A stretch of 64,000 bases of DNA from Carnegiea gigantea. Lineage: Eukaryota; Streptophyta; Magnoliopsida; Caryophyllales; Cactaceae. Of the stretch, positions 48,293 through 61,700 are shown piece by piece (within the stretch, counting starts at the first letter, position 1; each line of letters starts with the position of its first letter). Under the pieces are notes generated by a model that ran no database searches, was not told where the DNA came from, and saw nothing but the letters and a program-made list of their open reading frames with translations. The stretch lies in NCBI GenBank assembly GCA_029747015.1, contig JAKOGI010000423.1, positions 177,056-241,055 on the forward strand, in the 5' to 3' direction. The position numbers were made by a program, and so were the translations under genes.

Positions 48293-48523
48293 AGCAAAGT
48301 GACTATTGAAAAAATTAGCTAAACTCCTTATTTAAGACTACTGATTGTCTCACCCGTCACCACCTGCCTAAGCTTGCTTAGACTCCCTCAAAGGCCCCAA
48401 GTCAACAACGACCTTTGAGGATCAACTCCTTGATCCCCATCTCCAAAAGTAATCATTGCATCCAGTTGCAGTACGAGCTTGACATGGAGGAGTGGGTTAG
48501 ACTTAGTAGCTTGCTCTGCATCA
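48293..48523 (-). repeat. truncated 3' LTR of the gypsy element
   Basis: About 230 bp align with 54813-55029: shared phrases include ctccttatttaagac, tagactccctcaaa and gcttgctc(t/c)gcatca. On the - strand it begins TGATGCAGAGCAAGC, preceded by a purine-rich stretch. The rest of the LTR is missing at the low-coordinate side. Confidence 0.75.
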
Positions 48524-51500
48524 ACCTTCGCCTCTTGAGGAGGATTTTCCCTCAAATATTTATTGTAGTCAAGATCATCTTCAATGTAAGGAGTAAAATC
48601 CCCAACATTAAAGGTAGTGAATATATTCTTGTCTCCCGAAGCACTATCTTATAGGCATTGCCACAACTTTGTAAGGACCATCTCCCATAGCCAATAGTTT
48701 GTTTTTTCTCATTTAAGGGAATCTTACTTTCCTCAAGTATAACTATACAATATCTCCCAGTTTGAGTGCTATTCTTGTTGGCCTTAGACTTGTATTATTC
48801 ATTTACTTTATTAATTTGTGCCCTCACTTGCTCATATAATATCTTCATTTCCCTGACTCTTGTTTTGACCTTAAAACACTCCTTGGATTAATTATAGAGG
48901 AATGGAGATAAGATCAGTGGGAGTGAGACAATTAAAGCCGTAGTACACCTCAAATGGAGAATGAAAGGGTGCATAGGAAAGAGCCCAATTGTAGGAAAAC
49001 TCCGAAGATAGTTTGACATCTCAATCCTTTAAGCTTTTGCTCACTATAGCTCTTAATAAGGTAGTAAGAGTTTGGTTTGTCATCTCCATTTGACCATCGG
49101 TTTGAAGGTGTCAACTGGTACTACAAATCAACATAGTTCATAACAATCTCCACAGGTATCCCCAAAAGTGTGATAGAAACTTAGTATCCTATCCAAAATT
49201 ACGCTTCTTGGAATGCCATGTAGCCTTACAATCTCCTGGAAGAAAAGTTCTACAGTATAAATAGCATCATTATGCGTGTGGCAACTGGCAAACAATGAAG
49301 TGAGCCTTCTTAAAGAATCTATCAACAACCATAATAGCATCTTTCCCTCTAGGATTCCGTGAAAGTCCATGCTAATATCATCCCAAGACCTTTTAGGAAT
49401 CAATAGAGAAGTGTAGAGGCCTTGATGGAAATGACTCTTGGCCATATCAATATGGCGAGATTACACACTTTATGTTCACCTTGTATACATCTCCACCCAT
49501 GTTGGACCAATAAAAATGCTCCTTGAATATCTCAAGGGTCTTGTTTATAATGAAGTGGCCGACGAAGCCTTCTTTATAAATCTTCTTAACAATCAAGTCC
49601 TTTACAGGGCTTTTGGGATACAAAACTTCTTACCCTTGAAGAGAAAAGTATCTCGTAATGTGAAAGGGCCAAAAGTAAAGGGGTCCTCTACCACCTCCTT
49701 AAATTCTTCATCTTCCATGCGTAAAGCCTTGATAGAATGAAAACTAAGAAATTTGGCTTTAAGAACTGATAGAATAGCATATCTCATTGGCAATACACAG
49801 ATTACAATATTTTCTTTCCCGTTCTTATGTTTGCAAGGGAATATGGAAGATTGAAGGAACTCAGCCCACTTGGCATGTCTTGCATTTAGCTCATGTTGAC
49901 CATTGACCTTGAGATTCAAATGAAGCACAAAAGGCCTAGGCTTAAAATACTGAATCCAGTGCTCTAAGACCCTAACAATAGCATAAAACTTCTTGTCATA
50001 AGTGGAGTAGTTGAGTCTTGAGCCATTCATCTTCTCACAAAAATATCTTTAAGGGCGCATAGTTTGAGTGAGAACCGCACCGATTCTCACTGCACTAGGA
50101 GTTCAAAATTAGCAAGTGCTAAGTAGGGGTCGAGCATAGCTTGTTCTTGATTGACTCAAAGCCTTTAGAGCTGCCTTTATCTGTACACAATTTACCTTCT
50201 TCATGCATTGGGCCAAAGGAGCCATCATAGATGTAAAATCTTTGATGAATCATCAATAGAATGATGTCAAGCCATGTAAGCTTCGAGCCTCTGTAATAGT
50301 AGTTAGAATGGGCTAACACTTGATAGTCTCAATCTTGAATTCATCAACTTGAATAACCTCTCCAAAAACAACATAGCTATGAAAAATAAGTTGGGGTGAG
50401 AATAGTTCACATTTTTTAAGCTTAGTATATAATGTTTGTTGCCTTAAGACATGGAACATTTGAAAAAGATATAAGAACATGATATCTTCACCAGGACTAT
50501 ATACTAAGATACCGTCAAAGTACACCACAACAAATTTTCCAATAAAAGGCTTTAGAACCTCATTCATAAACCTCATAAAAGTTATACGTTTATTTGATAG
50601 ACTAAAAGACATAACAAGCCATTCATGCAACATACACATTGTCCTAAAGACGGTCTTCCATTCATCCTCTTCTTTCATCTAATTTGGTGCCAACCATTTC
50701 TATAGTTAATTTTGGCAAAGATCTTTGAAATGTGCAACTCATCAACCATATCATCCAAACGGGGAATGAGATATCTAAATTTGATGGTAATGTTGTTAAT
50801 GCGCTAAAATCAACATACATACGCCAAGTTCTATCTTTCTTAGATATTAAAAGGCTAAGAACCAAACAAGAACTCAAGCTCTTCTTAATGTACTCATAGT
50901 CAAGCAACTCTTGGACTTACACTTCAAGGCTTTTTTGACTCATTAAGATTGTATTGATTGACCTAGTTGTTTGGCAATGGTGCACTTAATAAGAGATCAA
51001 GTTGGTGCCAAATTCCTCTTAAAGAAGGGAGTCGCATTGGTAAATCATTGGGGAATACACCCTCAAACTCTTTCAAGAGTAATTGAGCTAGAGGGCGTAA
51101 AGATTATATTTCCTCACTTTTGATACTACCACTAGCAAAGCAAATAAAGGTGAATCTTAGTAATGGCTCATTCTACTCATATTTCACTCATGTAGAGGTG
51201 TTTCTTAGTTCCCATCCCCAACTTAATGTTGTGAGGTTTGCAATGGGGCCAACGTGAGATTATATCCTTTATGCTTGAGTGCATATATGTCAGCATACCC
51301 GTCATGAATCACGTGATTATCATATAACCATAGTCTACCAAGTAGTAGATAATATGCATTCACAAGAGGACATCATATAAAACCTCTCCATAGGACGGAC
51401 CAATCAAGAAATAAATAAAAGCTTGTTTAGAAATAGTTACCTTATTTCCTTGCTTAGGCCATTGTAGAGTGTAAGAAGTTGGATGCACCCTAGTAGTCAA

Positions 51501-53964
51501 TTCAAGCTTGTCAGTAAATGTCATTGATGCCACATTGGTAGTAACTTCCTCCACCTATGATCAACTCACATACCTTGCCTCCAATCGTGTATGTTAAGTG
51601 AAAGATTTTCCTATGTTGACTTTGCATATGAGTAGCCTCTTTAACGTGGAGATTCCTCCTAATAGGGATGGCAATGGATCGGGTTTAAGTCGAGTCCACC
51701 TGGGCCCAGATTCATTTGTTTTCTAGACCTTGATATAGACCCGCTCCAAACTCATTGGGTCTAAAAAGGAGGGACCCAGATCTAGACCCTGTGGATCTAA
51801 TGGATCCATAGGTCCTTAGCGGGTCTAGATAATTTTTCAAATTAAAGAATTTTTACAATTAATTTTTTATTTTTCTCTACATCCCAATATTAATTCTCAC
51901 AGTCTAATGACCAAAAATTGGATTTAAAAGATGTAACATTTGATATGAAAATAATACTCCTTCAAAGTGAGAGATTTGAGTCCAGTGACTATGAGAGAGC
52001 AAGAGATATGATTAAGCAAGTGAGGATAATAGCGAGAGATTAAGTTCGAGGTGCGAAAATCGTGAATGTAAGTAACACAATGCAAGACACCTAAACTCGG
52101 AAGACATTAGTCACTTAAATTTACAGTCTAGTTAATTTTCACATTTTAAAAAGTAAAAAATATTAATGGGTCTTCAGGGGGATTGGTCGAGTTTGCGTTT
52201 TATTTTTTTCAAACTTGGACCCAGCCTAACCTAGGAACACTCTGATGCCGGCCCACTTAAGACCCTTCATATTCCATTTAATTAGACCCAAATTCCTTAA
52301 TTTGGGTCGGGTCTAATGCGTTTTGGTCGGGTCCAGGACTCACTATCATCCGTACGTCCTAATCACCAATACCCATATCTGAAATGATCAAGGTAGCCTT
52401 ATCAATCTCGTCTATTTCTTCACTAGTCTCCTCCGCAATAGCTTGGATTTCCTTCACCTCTCTAATGGTGAGAGTTCTTCAATTAGGAGAAGCCACATGG
52501 AAGTGCCCATATCTATGACATTTGAAGCACTTCTTCCATTGCAATCTCTTGGGTGGCTCACTAACAATCCCTTTTCCCTTGTTAAGGGTCTCGATGGATG
52601 TAGGGGTCAACTTTGGCGTGGGAGGAGAAACCTTTGGTGGTGCTTTACGGGTGATTGGAGGAAGTAGGTTGGAAGGGTTTTCTACACTTAAGTTGCTTTT
52701 CGATCTTCATAGCAAGGTTGCAAACATAATCAAGGCATAAATAAGGTTGCAAATCCATGTTGTTAAGCAATAACTTCTTGATGAACCTAGCAATGGAAAG
52801 TTCGGCCTCTTCGGTCAACCCAACTCTTATTTGGAGCTACTCAAACTCTCTAATATAGTATTCTACCTTGAGATCCTCTATAGATAGGAGAGGTCATCTT
52901 GAGTTAGAACTCTTATTTGTATGAGGATGGTAAAAACCTATTATCCATGTGATTCTTACGCTTGAACCATGTCTTCATCTTAGACTTAGCTTCCCTTGCC
53001 ATATTCTTCTTTTTAAGTTCTCATATCATAAGGATACATACCCCTTCATTTTGGGAATATCCAGCCTGAAAGACTTCTCTTCATTATATTCCTTAGGTTC
53101 AAAGATCATCCCAATAGATCGAACTCAATATAGGGAGTTTTCGGATTTAAGTTTCCATCAAATTCTAGCGCCTCAATCTTGAGGTCTCTAAGGTCATCCC
53201 TTCGATGTCTTCTTCTCCTACTTCCCACACTCTCATCATCATAGTCTTCATGGGAGCAATAGGAAATATCAACAGGGTTGACATCAAGCTCCCAGTTGTG
53301 GTGGCCTATTCTTTCGGTAGATATAGATCTTCTTACTTGCTCAAGCTCCCTTGTGAGCTTTCTTGTATGCTCTTAAAGTTTAATGATGGTTTTATCTCTT
53401 CTCATCTTGTGGGCTTGCTCAAGAGGAATGCTCTAGAATGAGAAGTGTCTCCTTTATTGGCCATGATTGGAGAAATGGATTTAATAAATGGTGGAAGAAG
53501 AGGGGATCTGGCATAAGCAATATTTGATAAAATGGGTAGTGAAACAGGTTGTGTTCCTTGACATGTGCACTTGACACGAGCAGGGTTTTACATGGCCTTG
53601 ACCGTGTCAAGCTTTGTCCGACTCAATTTTTTGGTTTTTTGTGAAGACTTTTTTGCAGAGTTTAGGGTTGTATTTTGGGGTGGGATTATTTCTGGGCTAT
53701 TTTGAGGTCTTTATGGGTTAAGAAGGAGTGATTAAGATGGTTAAGTGAGAATTTTGGCTGAAATCAACGTATGGATTTCCAGGGTTCTAATTTGGGATGA
53801 AGGGTGTTTGGGCTCTTGTTCAGCTAAAATAAAGGTAAAAGTTTAGAGGGAAAGATTCAAAGCAAAATATGATGAAATAGGAAGGCTAAAGCAACAATCT
53901 AAGCACAAAAGTTTCACATTTTGATACTTACCAAAATGAAGGATCTTTGTGCTATAATACCACT
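48524..53964 (-). mobile_element. Ty3/gypsy retrotransposon remnant, internal region
   Basis: On the - strand, from high to low coordinates: GAG (about 53450-52800), a degenerate zinc knuckle CFKCHRYGHF (about 52550-52505), a protease-like stretch (about 51600-51300), RT (50907-50313), RNase H (50030-49602, including [18 protein letters not shown]) and integrase (49445-49128, WDDISMDFHGILEGK). The RT catalytic box reads YFDG instead of YxDD, at about 50522-50511, so even this piece is inactive. Multiple stops separate the domains. The PBS is the complement of 53951-53962 (TGGTATTATAGC, a diverged tRNA-Met site). A 693-bp hAT-like element is inserted at 51664-52356. Confidence 0.87.
51664..52356. 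mobile_element. hAT-like non-autonomous DNA transposon
   Basis: The left end AGGGATGGCAATGGATCGGG resembles the complement of the right end (ACGGATGATAGTGAGTCC) at about 11 of 17 aligned positions. The flanking direct repeat TCCTAAT occurs at 51657-51663 and 52357-52363 (7 bp perfect; 8 bp with one mismatch, the hAT size). The interior is rich in gggtc/gaccc words near both ends and AT-rich in the middle, with no transposase. It disrupts the gypsy element's GAG-protease region. Confidence 0.8.
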
Positions 53965-55029
53965 TGAATCATGAAGAAAAACATTTAGTCAAATAAAGGC
54001 ATGGAACTTGTAGATGAACTCCAAGAGGTTGACGATGAACCACACCCACAAGAAGAACAATGGGGTAGAACCCTACAAAAGTACAACTCGATAATCAAGA
54101 TCTTGCAAAATAAAAAGTAACTTGGACAAATCAACCCCATAAAGGCTAAGTACCAAGGATTGAAATAAAGAAAATACTTACATTCGCTATCTTCAAGAGA
54201 GATAAAGAAAATGAGACTTTCACAGAGAGAGATAACAAAGAATAAGCTCTCATTCAAAATTCCAAATCTACAAATTCTACAAGGGATCAAACCAATGTAC
54301 AGTTAGGTGCCTCCTCTCCAGGCTTAGAAACAACCAATAGAATTACAAGAAAAACAACCAATGAAATTCTAACTAGTTCCACAATCATAAGAAACGAAAG
54401 AGGGACCACTACATGAATTACAAGGGCTTAAATTTTTCTGTACCTGCCTTGTTTGATGACATCCTTAATCATCCCAAATGGATTATTGGTTTTCACCAAC
54501 GAGGAATTAGCTCGGGATTTCATTGCCTACCCAGAAAAGATTAACTCCTAAATCATCCATTTGATTGCCCAAAGAAGAAGCTCATTGTTAAAAACGTGCA
54601 AAATCAGTCCTACATTGATCTTTGCTCGGTTTTAGCGTCATAGCTCACTCAATTCTTGGAATTTGAAGGTGTGTCATACCTTATCGGAAACTATACATCT
54701 GAAGCTATACATCAATGTAAAGTTTGCAAAACTTGGAGCCCATTTACCCATTCAAAACTAAGCTAGAAGTTGGTGAAATTTTTGCCTAGAATTTGGAAAA
54801 GTAAAAATGAAGCGGCTATGGAGGAAATTAGTTAGGCTCCTTATTTAAGACAAATAATTGTCTTGCCATTCACCTAAGCTTACCTAGACTCCCTCAAAAG
54901 CCCAGGTCAACAAGGAACCTTGGAATATGAACTGCTTGAGTCCCGTCTCCGCGAGTTATCACTGCACCCACTAGCATTATGGCCTTCACATAGTGGAGTA
55001 GGTTGAACTTGATGGCTTGCTCCGCATCA
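53965..55029 (-). repeat. 5' LTR of the gypsy element, about 1,065 bp
   Basis: On the - strand it runs from TGATGCGGAGC (55029) to ATGATTCA, two bases before the PBS. It shares its first 220 bp with the truncated copy at 48293-48523. TG...CA ends (TGATGC/GATTCA) support the limits. A small open frame at 53985-54290 is not a gene. Confidence 0.75.
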
Positions 55030-57828
55030 GGAGGGGATACGATAGGCTTACTAGACATTTACGTATTAGTACTAGTTATCATACTATCCTTTGAATAGTC
55101 AGTGACACATTTTTTTAAAATGAATTTTAGCATATTACTGATAAAATTATTTTTTTCTCATGATAAATCTATAAAGAAGATAGCTGCCTTATGATGCTCC
55201 AAATAAAAGAGGCGTTTGAAGGAGACAATTTGATTGAATTTGTCTAACCAAAGAAACACCATATACAATATAAACTTTTCATACAAATATTGTAAATAGG
55301 TTGGACAAAAAAAAATCTCATAGTCTAGTAATAGTAACAACCATAACTTAAAAATATGATTAAGTACTATAGTAGTTTGATATCCCAAAAAAAATAAATG
55401 CTTAAACTTTTAACCACAACAATATATAGTGTAAGCGTAATTATTGCATATGAACATCTTACTCATTTTAATCAACAGAAGAATTTAGATTTGGGAGAGT
55501 TGATATAATATCGAATTATATAATGTGTGAACGTGTGTCGACGGTAAGTTATGTGGCATATATTCATGATCTTGGATCCTGTATTTCACTGGAGTCGAGT
55601 TATTATTGACCGATGAAGATAAGAAAATACTTTTTCTTATTTAGTTATCGTATTCATGCCCATAAGTAGACTACACTTAAATTAATATTATAATTCATGC
55701 ATTTTAGTTTACTCATATAAAAAGAAAGCATCTATTAAGCTGGACTGAAATAGATAATAAGATTCATGTATTCCTGTGTTTAAAAAAACGGATCCATAAT
55801 ACATTGGGATGCAAATATACTGATAATAAGAGATCATGCACTAAAGAAAAAAAAAGAAAGAAAAGAAATTTTACATCACAACATTTGTTACATAAACAAG
55901 TTGCATACTCAATTTTTCACTTTCATAAAAGTAGAGAAACATTTAAGTATGAAAACAACCTAAGCATGTTATAATTATATATATTGCATATATTTAATTT
56001 ATGCATGCATGCAGTACATTATTAATTTTAAAAAATAACAATTTAACAATTATAAAAGTATAAATATAAAATCTAAGTATGAACATGAAAGCAAATTATA
56101 ATTGCATACGTTGAATACATATCACATATGCATAAAATATAAAAAAGAAGAAAGAAATAATTACAACCAATCACATATTAACCCTTCTCGTACAAATTGT
56201 CCACATATTTAATTTTATATATTATATTACAGATTAAATACTAGATTTTAATTTCATTGGCCAACGGCTAATGGACCAAGATAGTAATGCGGCTCATCAT
56301 AAGAGAGGCTATGGACGACAAAATATTGTGAGGTTTAAATTCAAACGGCTTCCTTTATGCGAGATATTTGTTATTTAGTGCTGGTAAAAATCTATCCGAT
56401 TTAAATATTTGAATTGAAAATGTATATCATACATTTAGGAGTATATACTTCCAATTGCCACGTATATATATTTTTCCAACATGTATTTGTCATATAGACA
56501 ATTTTTAATATACGGCGCTGACATGACTTATGAAAGCATGTACTCTTAGAAGAATGATATAGGTTTTGATCTGAATTTATTCAACTCCGAAAAAATCGGG
56601 TACGGTCATTAATTTTTCGCCTGAAGTTTAAATTCGGACACAATATTGTTTATATTTCTATTGTACAAACCTAATTTTGACCCGAATTTAGACTTGTCGA
56701 ATTGTCCGACCCGAAAGAAATAGGATATCAGATATTAATTTCTTGTCTGAATTTTGATATTGTCCGATTTGTCCGACCCAAATTCAACCCCAACCCAAAA
56801 TTCTGCTAGCACTATTGCCATTAACAAGTAAGCTTGAACTCTTTTTTTTTTTTTTTTTTAATGAACTAGCAATACTTGGACTCTTTTGATGTTTAAAGAC
56901 ATAAACCAACCAAAAAAAAAAAAAAAAAAATTGAATTTGGCTTCTCTCCCTGCTTTGTCATCATGTGGCTTACCATATTATATCATCACATGCCATAAAT
57001 TGGGTTACCCCAAGCTCAGGAAGAGTCAGGATAACTGAGCTAGGGCTCTTGGTCCACATTAGTTTAATATGAGTCACATTTTAATTGGATATCTTCTGCT
57101 ATAAGCACCCCATTCTAAGTGTGTCCAATTTAGTCTAATCTAATCATTTCATAGATAAAAGCCATTAACATCATAAATATTTATTGCTTTGAAAATCCCA
57201 CAGTAGTTAGTGCATTCTATCCTTTCATAGCTTATTCTCTTGGTTCTAATAACTTATTCATGTACACAAATATTGATACATTACTCTCTGATGTTATGCC
57301 ATCCTTTCAAGTAAATAGAAGAATTGTACCTCCGAGAGATTTGCTTACTAAAATATATAGTAATGCTCAATAAGAATGGACAGTTACCTAGGAGATTTGT
57401 TCACTAGAACATATAGCAATGTCCACTACATCTTACTTTGGTGGGCATTATTATATGTTTTAGTGAGCGAGCCAATAAAGAATTATCCATCTTGGTGAAC
57501 ATTGCTTTATTTTCCAATGAACAAACCTCTCAGATGTACCATTCTCCTGTTCATCTAGGAGAAAGATATAATCTGTGCATTACTGTGCAAAACAAAAGAG
57601 GTTTCACTTTTGTTTTAACTTTTTGTTTTCGGGGGTTGAAGACAAGGAGGGTGACATAGGAGAGCACAACTCCTTCGTAGATCCTCAACAATACACATGT
57701 AAAGAAATCTATTTATTTTATGCACTTCCATATCTTCTGACCGTTATGACACAATTTGCCTAGGTTTGGAGCAAGGGTATATAACTGCCACAAACTAGTC
57801 GTCACTTACATCTTCACAAAGCAGCAGG
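55030..57828. other. AT-rich intergenic DNA with transposon relics
   Basis: About 56550-56810 is dense in gacccgaa/gtccgaccc words on both strands, like the subterminal parts of the hAT-like family at 51664 and the text at 19670. Long T and A runs lie at 56841-56860 and 56913-56930. No coding region is recognised; frames at 55158-55388 and 57438-57659 lack any family or splice support. Confidence 0.5.
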
Positions 57829-58221
57829 ATGGTAAAAACAAGCACCAAGCAGCGGCCCCGAAGAAAGAAACTTAACGTTGCACCAGATTGTAGGGCCATT
57901 AACAATAAACTGGGGGACCTCTTCAGACCAACCACAAACCCAGCAGTGCAGATGGGGATGGACTACCTACAAGGCTCAACTGCCCTCCTTTCGTACGTAA
58001 AACTTTTTGTTTGATATATCGTACATCCAAAATATCCTTGAATGTAATCAGCTACCAAGTCACTTAAAGTACATTGCACACTAGGACTCTCACACAAGGT
58101 AATATCATCTCAAATCGAGGATTTTCATTGGTCTGGAGAGGCTACGATGCCTGCAAACTCTAGGTGGTGGATACTTTCCGGAAAACCCGAGTACAAGGTT
58201 TCTGGAAAAGGAACTTCATAG
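57829..58221 (+). CDS. putative small basic protein, two exons, family not recognised
   Basis: Exon 1 (57829-57996) and exon 2 (58099-58221) are joined by a 102-bp intron with a TAC|GTAAAA donor and an AAG acceptor, both phase 0. The result is a 96-residue protein starting MVKTSTKQRPRRKKLNVAPD and ending KPEYKVSGKGTS. The N-terminus is strongly basic, and the rest looks like a folded, ordinary protein, with several aromatic residues (FHWSGE, WWILSG) rather than transposon polyprotein. The unspliced frame stops at 58014 after YVKLFV. I do not know the family. It could be a complete small gene, an exon pair of a larger gene, or a captured fragment. It sits just beyond the 3' end of the oppositely oriented tetraspanin gene. 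Confidence 0.45.
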
Positions 58222-58728
58222 AATCAAGACGAAGAAGTCGTTGATGTAAGCAAACTTGATCCAAAAACATTGGGGTTTGGGGGGTTGTTTTGGGGGGGGG
58301 GGGACAATGGGGGCAACATTATCAGTTTATCACCCTGTAGGGCACAGAAATTGTAACCCAATGAAATCTGAACTCTTCCAAAAGTACTCATTCACATTAT
58401 CAACATTCTAGATCAAATGATAATTTCTTTTTACCCTCCTTTTCCTCGACATGTTGCCTATGAAAATACATTGTCTCATTCATTGAGATCATTTCTAGGA
58501 GTTCATGCCCAACTCTTCTACAACAGAGCAATCTCATAATCTTGATACATTCACAAATTCAGATTGCAAACACAAACAAAATGGTACAAACTCGAAGTCT
58601 GGTACCACAACACTTAGAAATGGAGAAAGAATGAAGAATAGGGTGACTGTACATCTTTCAAAGATTATATCTAACTTCTCTGCATCATTTAGGACGATAT
58701 TTGCCTTTCCTTTCCCTTGTGCCAAGAA
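58222..58728. other. short convergent spacer
   Basis: This probably contains the 3' UTRs of the putative small gene (+) and of the tetraspanin (-). A G12 tract lies at 58293-58304. The open frames here are incidental. Confidence 0.5.
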
Positions 58729-61700
58729 CTATGGTTTCGTACTAGCCGATGCATTCTGATGCTGAGACTGGTATTTAGCTCCTTTGTTGTCCAGTCCATA
58801 CTGTAGCACAGATTTGAGATGCATTTAGACAATGCTCAGGGAATTCAAGCGCATGGACGACATGCTTTGGAACCAGAACTTGTTAAGGAAAATTGAACAA
58901 AAAGAGCCCTATTGCCAAAAACTTCACATGCAAAAGGGAGCCCACAACAGCAGCAATAACATTAACAGCACATTCATGTTTGTAGGCTTGATCACAAGCA
59001 AATGAATCATTTCAAAGCATGAAACACTTAGCAGGAACTCCTATGTATTTAGAATTAGGTTCCAGAATCAAAGGATTATGCTTGATCTAAAGCTAAAAGG
59101 CCGAGAAATGTAGAGCAGCACAGCAACGATGCTCATGGAAGCAGGTTCATGGGTCTTATGCTGGAAAGGGTTATAGGCCTTTCCGCTAGTACAACCACCA
59201 CCACCCTGTATGGATTTTGCTGAAGCTAGGTCCAGGGAGATCCAGAGGTTGGGAATCCAAATATGTAAGCAGCAGCAGAGTGTTTATTACAGTAGTAGAA
59301 TAGACCTGGGAAAACTGACGGCACTTGATAGCCCCAAGGCGGCGAGGGCAGACTCAAATGTCCCAATCTTGAGCAGAAACTGAGCTAACCAACTTGAAAT
59401 TTATCTGATCAAGATTGTGTTGTCTTGACAAACTTATTAGTCTACCAATAGCATCCCAAATATGGTCAGAACCAAATGATCCTACTGAATCCGATCTGAC
59501 CTGATGTTTTATTAACTTGTGATGATATGATCCTTCTAGGCCTATGCAACAGTTCAGGACAAAATGACAAATGATAAGCGGCGATTCCAGTTTACTAAAG
59601 ATACACGCATGACGGGAACTATTCAATCTGAAATTATGATATTTTATAGCCTTTTATTATCTATTATTTGTTCGAAATAAATTATTAATTTAGGATTTTA
59701 ATATTGTTTTATTTGTTTTGTAGGAATTGAAAAACTTATGGAAAATAAATAATTTGTCTAAGCAGATCAGGCTTTTGGAGTTGAACAAGGAGGAAGAAAT
59801 GGACAAGCAAGCTTTGAAGCCCAGCTTCCTTTTCTCTCTTTCTTTCTCTCTCGGGCCAGACCGAAGTCCAGCACCAAGGCCCAGCCCGGGCACCTTCTTG
59901 TCCTTCTCCCAGGCTCCCTCTCTCCCTTTTCTCCGTTTTTAGGGCCTGTCCAGTCGCCTCTTTCACAAACAAGCCGCGACCTGTTTCACGCGAATCCCAA
60001 TCGCCAGTCCAGCCTGCAGATTCATTCCTCCTCACTTAAAACTCACATGGCGAGCACATGACCTGGCATCTCTTCTCTCCCTCTCGTAGGCCGGCCCAGT
60101 TCATTCCCCTCCATCTTCAGCCTGCTTTCACTTAAAAAACCGCATGCTTATCACATGACCAGCCTCTGCCTTTCTTCTTCCCTAGAGTGAAACCAGAAGA
60201 CCCGAGACCCTGAGCTGCTGCACTGCCTTTTCTTCTTCCTTTAAAACTCACGTGGCAAGCACATGACCTGGCATCTCTTCTCTCCCTCTCGTGGGCCGGC
60301 CCAGTTCATTCCCCTCCATCTTCAGCCTGCTTTCACTTAAAAAACCGCATGCTTGTCACGTGACCAGCCTCTGCCTTTCTTCTTCCCTCGAGTGAAACCA
60401 GAAGACCCGAGACCCTGAGCTGCTGCACTGCCTTTTCTTCTTCCTTTAAAACGCCAGAACCGAAGCTCTTCCCTCTCTCTCTCCTTCTTCAATCATCATC
60501 TTTAATTCTCCCGTTATCACTCCCATCCGTTACTCTTCATCATTACCATCAATGTGGCAGTTTCAAGGTCGAAGTGGGAGGTTTAACGGTGGTTGGAGGG
60601 CAGTGTTCTTGAATTTATTGGAGGGGGGTGATGAGGGGTAGGAAGGAGAGAGTTATTGAGTTTTCAATTCATGTTTTCAATTTACTACTCACAGTTTTAG
60701 CATTCATATTTAGGTTTTAGCTTCACAATTGGTGTAATTTGAATTTTGGGTTTGTTTACTTGATTGGAAATCAAAAATTTAGTTCCAAGATTGCACTGCT
60801 GGGTTCAGATTCTTGGTTCTTTCCATCCCCTGTTTTGACGGCGAAGCTTTTGGTTGGTGGTATGAATTGATAAATGAATTTTCAATTCATCTTCTCCCGT
60901 TTCATTTTCTTTGCTCTGGAACCTTTAACTTAGGGATTACAAGTCTTTAGTTTCAATAGTTTCAGAATCTAATATAGTTCCAGGTTCTATCTGATTCTTA
61001 TGTTTGGAGTTTTGACTGAATGCTAGAGCTACTACTGACCCCCCCAACCAAAAATCATGTTTTGATTGGTTCAATTTAGTGATTTTGATTAGATTACCAA
61101 AAACCCAATCTCACAACTCATCCCTGTGGATCGATGCCTGCAATTGTTACGGTGATAAATCATGCACTTGCGGAATCACAACAGGAACACCCCCCTCCCG
61201 GTTGTTTCCGCGTTTTCGGAGGCTGGGAGAGGGAGACAAGAGGACAAGATAATGTCATTAGCATTTTTCATCTAAGGCCGGTCTGGCTGGAGTAGAAGAG
61301 GCGTTTATCCCAATCTTCCCATGCCACAAAGACATTTTTCTTTAATCTCATTTACAAGAGGAATATCTGAATCTGATCTATCTTAGAAGTTGCGATGGAA
61401 CTATCAGACATCCCTGATAGACAACTGATATATGCCTGGAGACCCCTATCAGTCAATGCAAACAAACTATCCTCTAAAATCATCGCTAGTAAATTTAGGT
61501 AACATCCGTTCTGTACATATCAGGAATGTTATTGATCAAACGTCAAGTGAACCAGCTTTTGACTTATGACCTATCCTTTTGCCCCTGTTCACCTTTCATC
61601 CCTTTTTGCTAAGAAACTAAAGTTCATAAAGCAGAAAATTTGTAAAATGAATCTCTAAATCATGTCCACATGCCCAAGATGTACAATGTCGGTCAACATC

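Noticed and set aside
59690..60035. Frames on both strands at 59.7-60.0 kb
   Set aside because: They lie in a pyrimidine-rich, partly duplicated part of the tetraspanin intron and read as low-complexity peptides.
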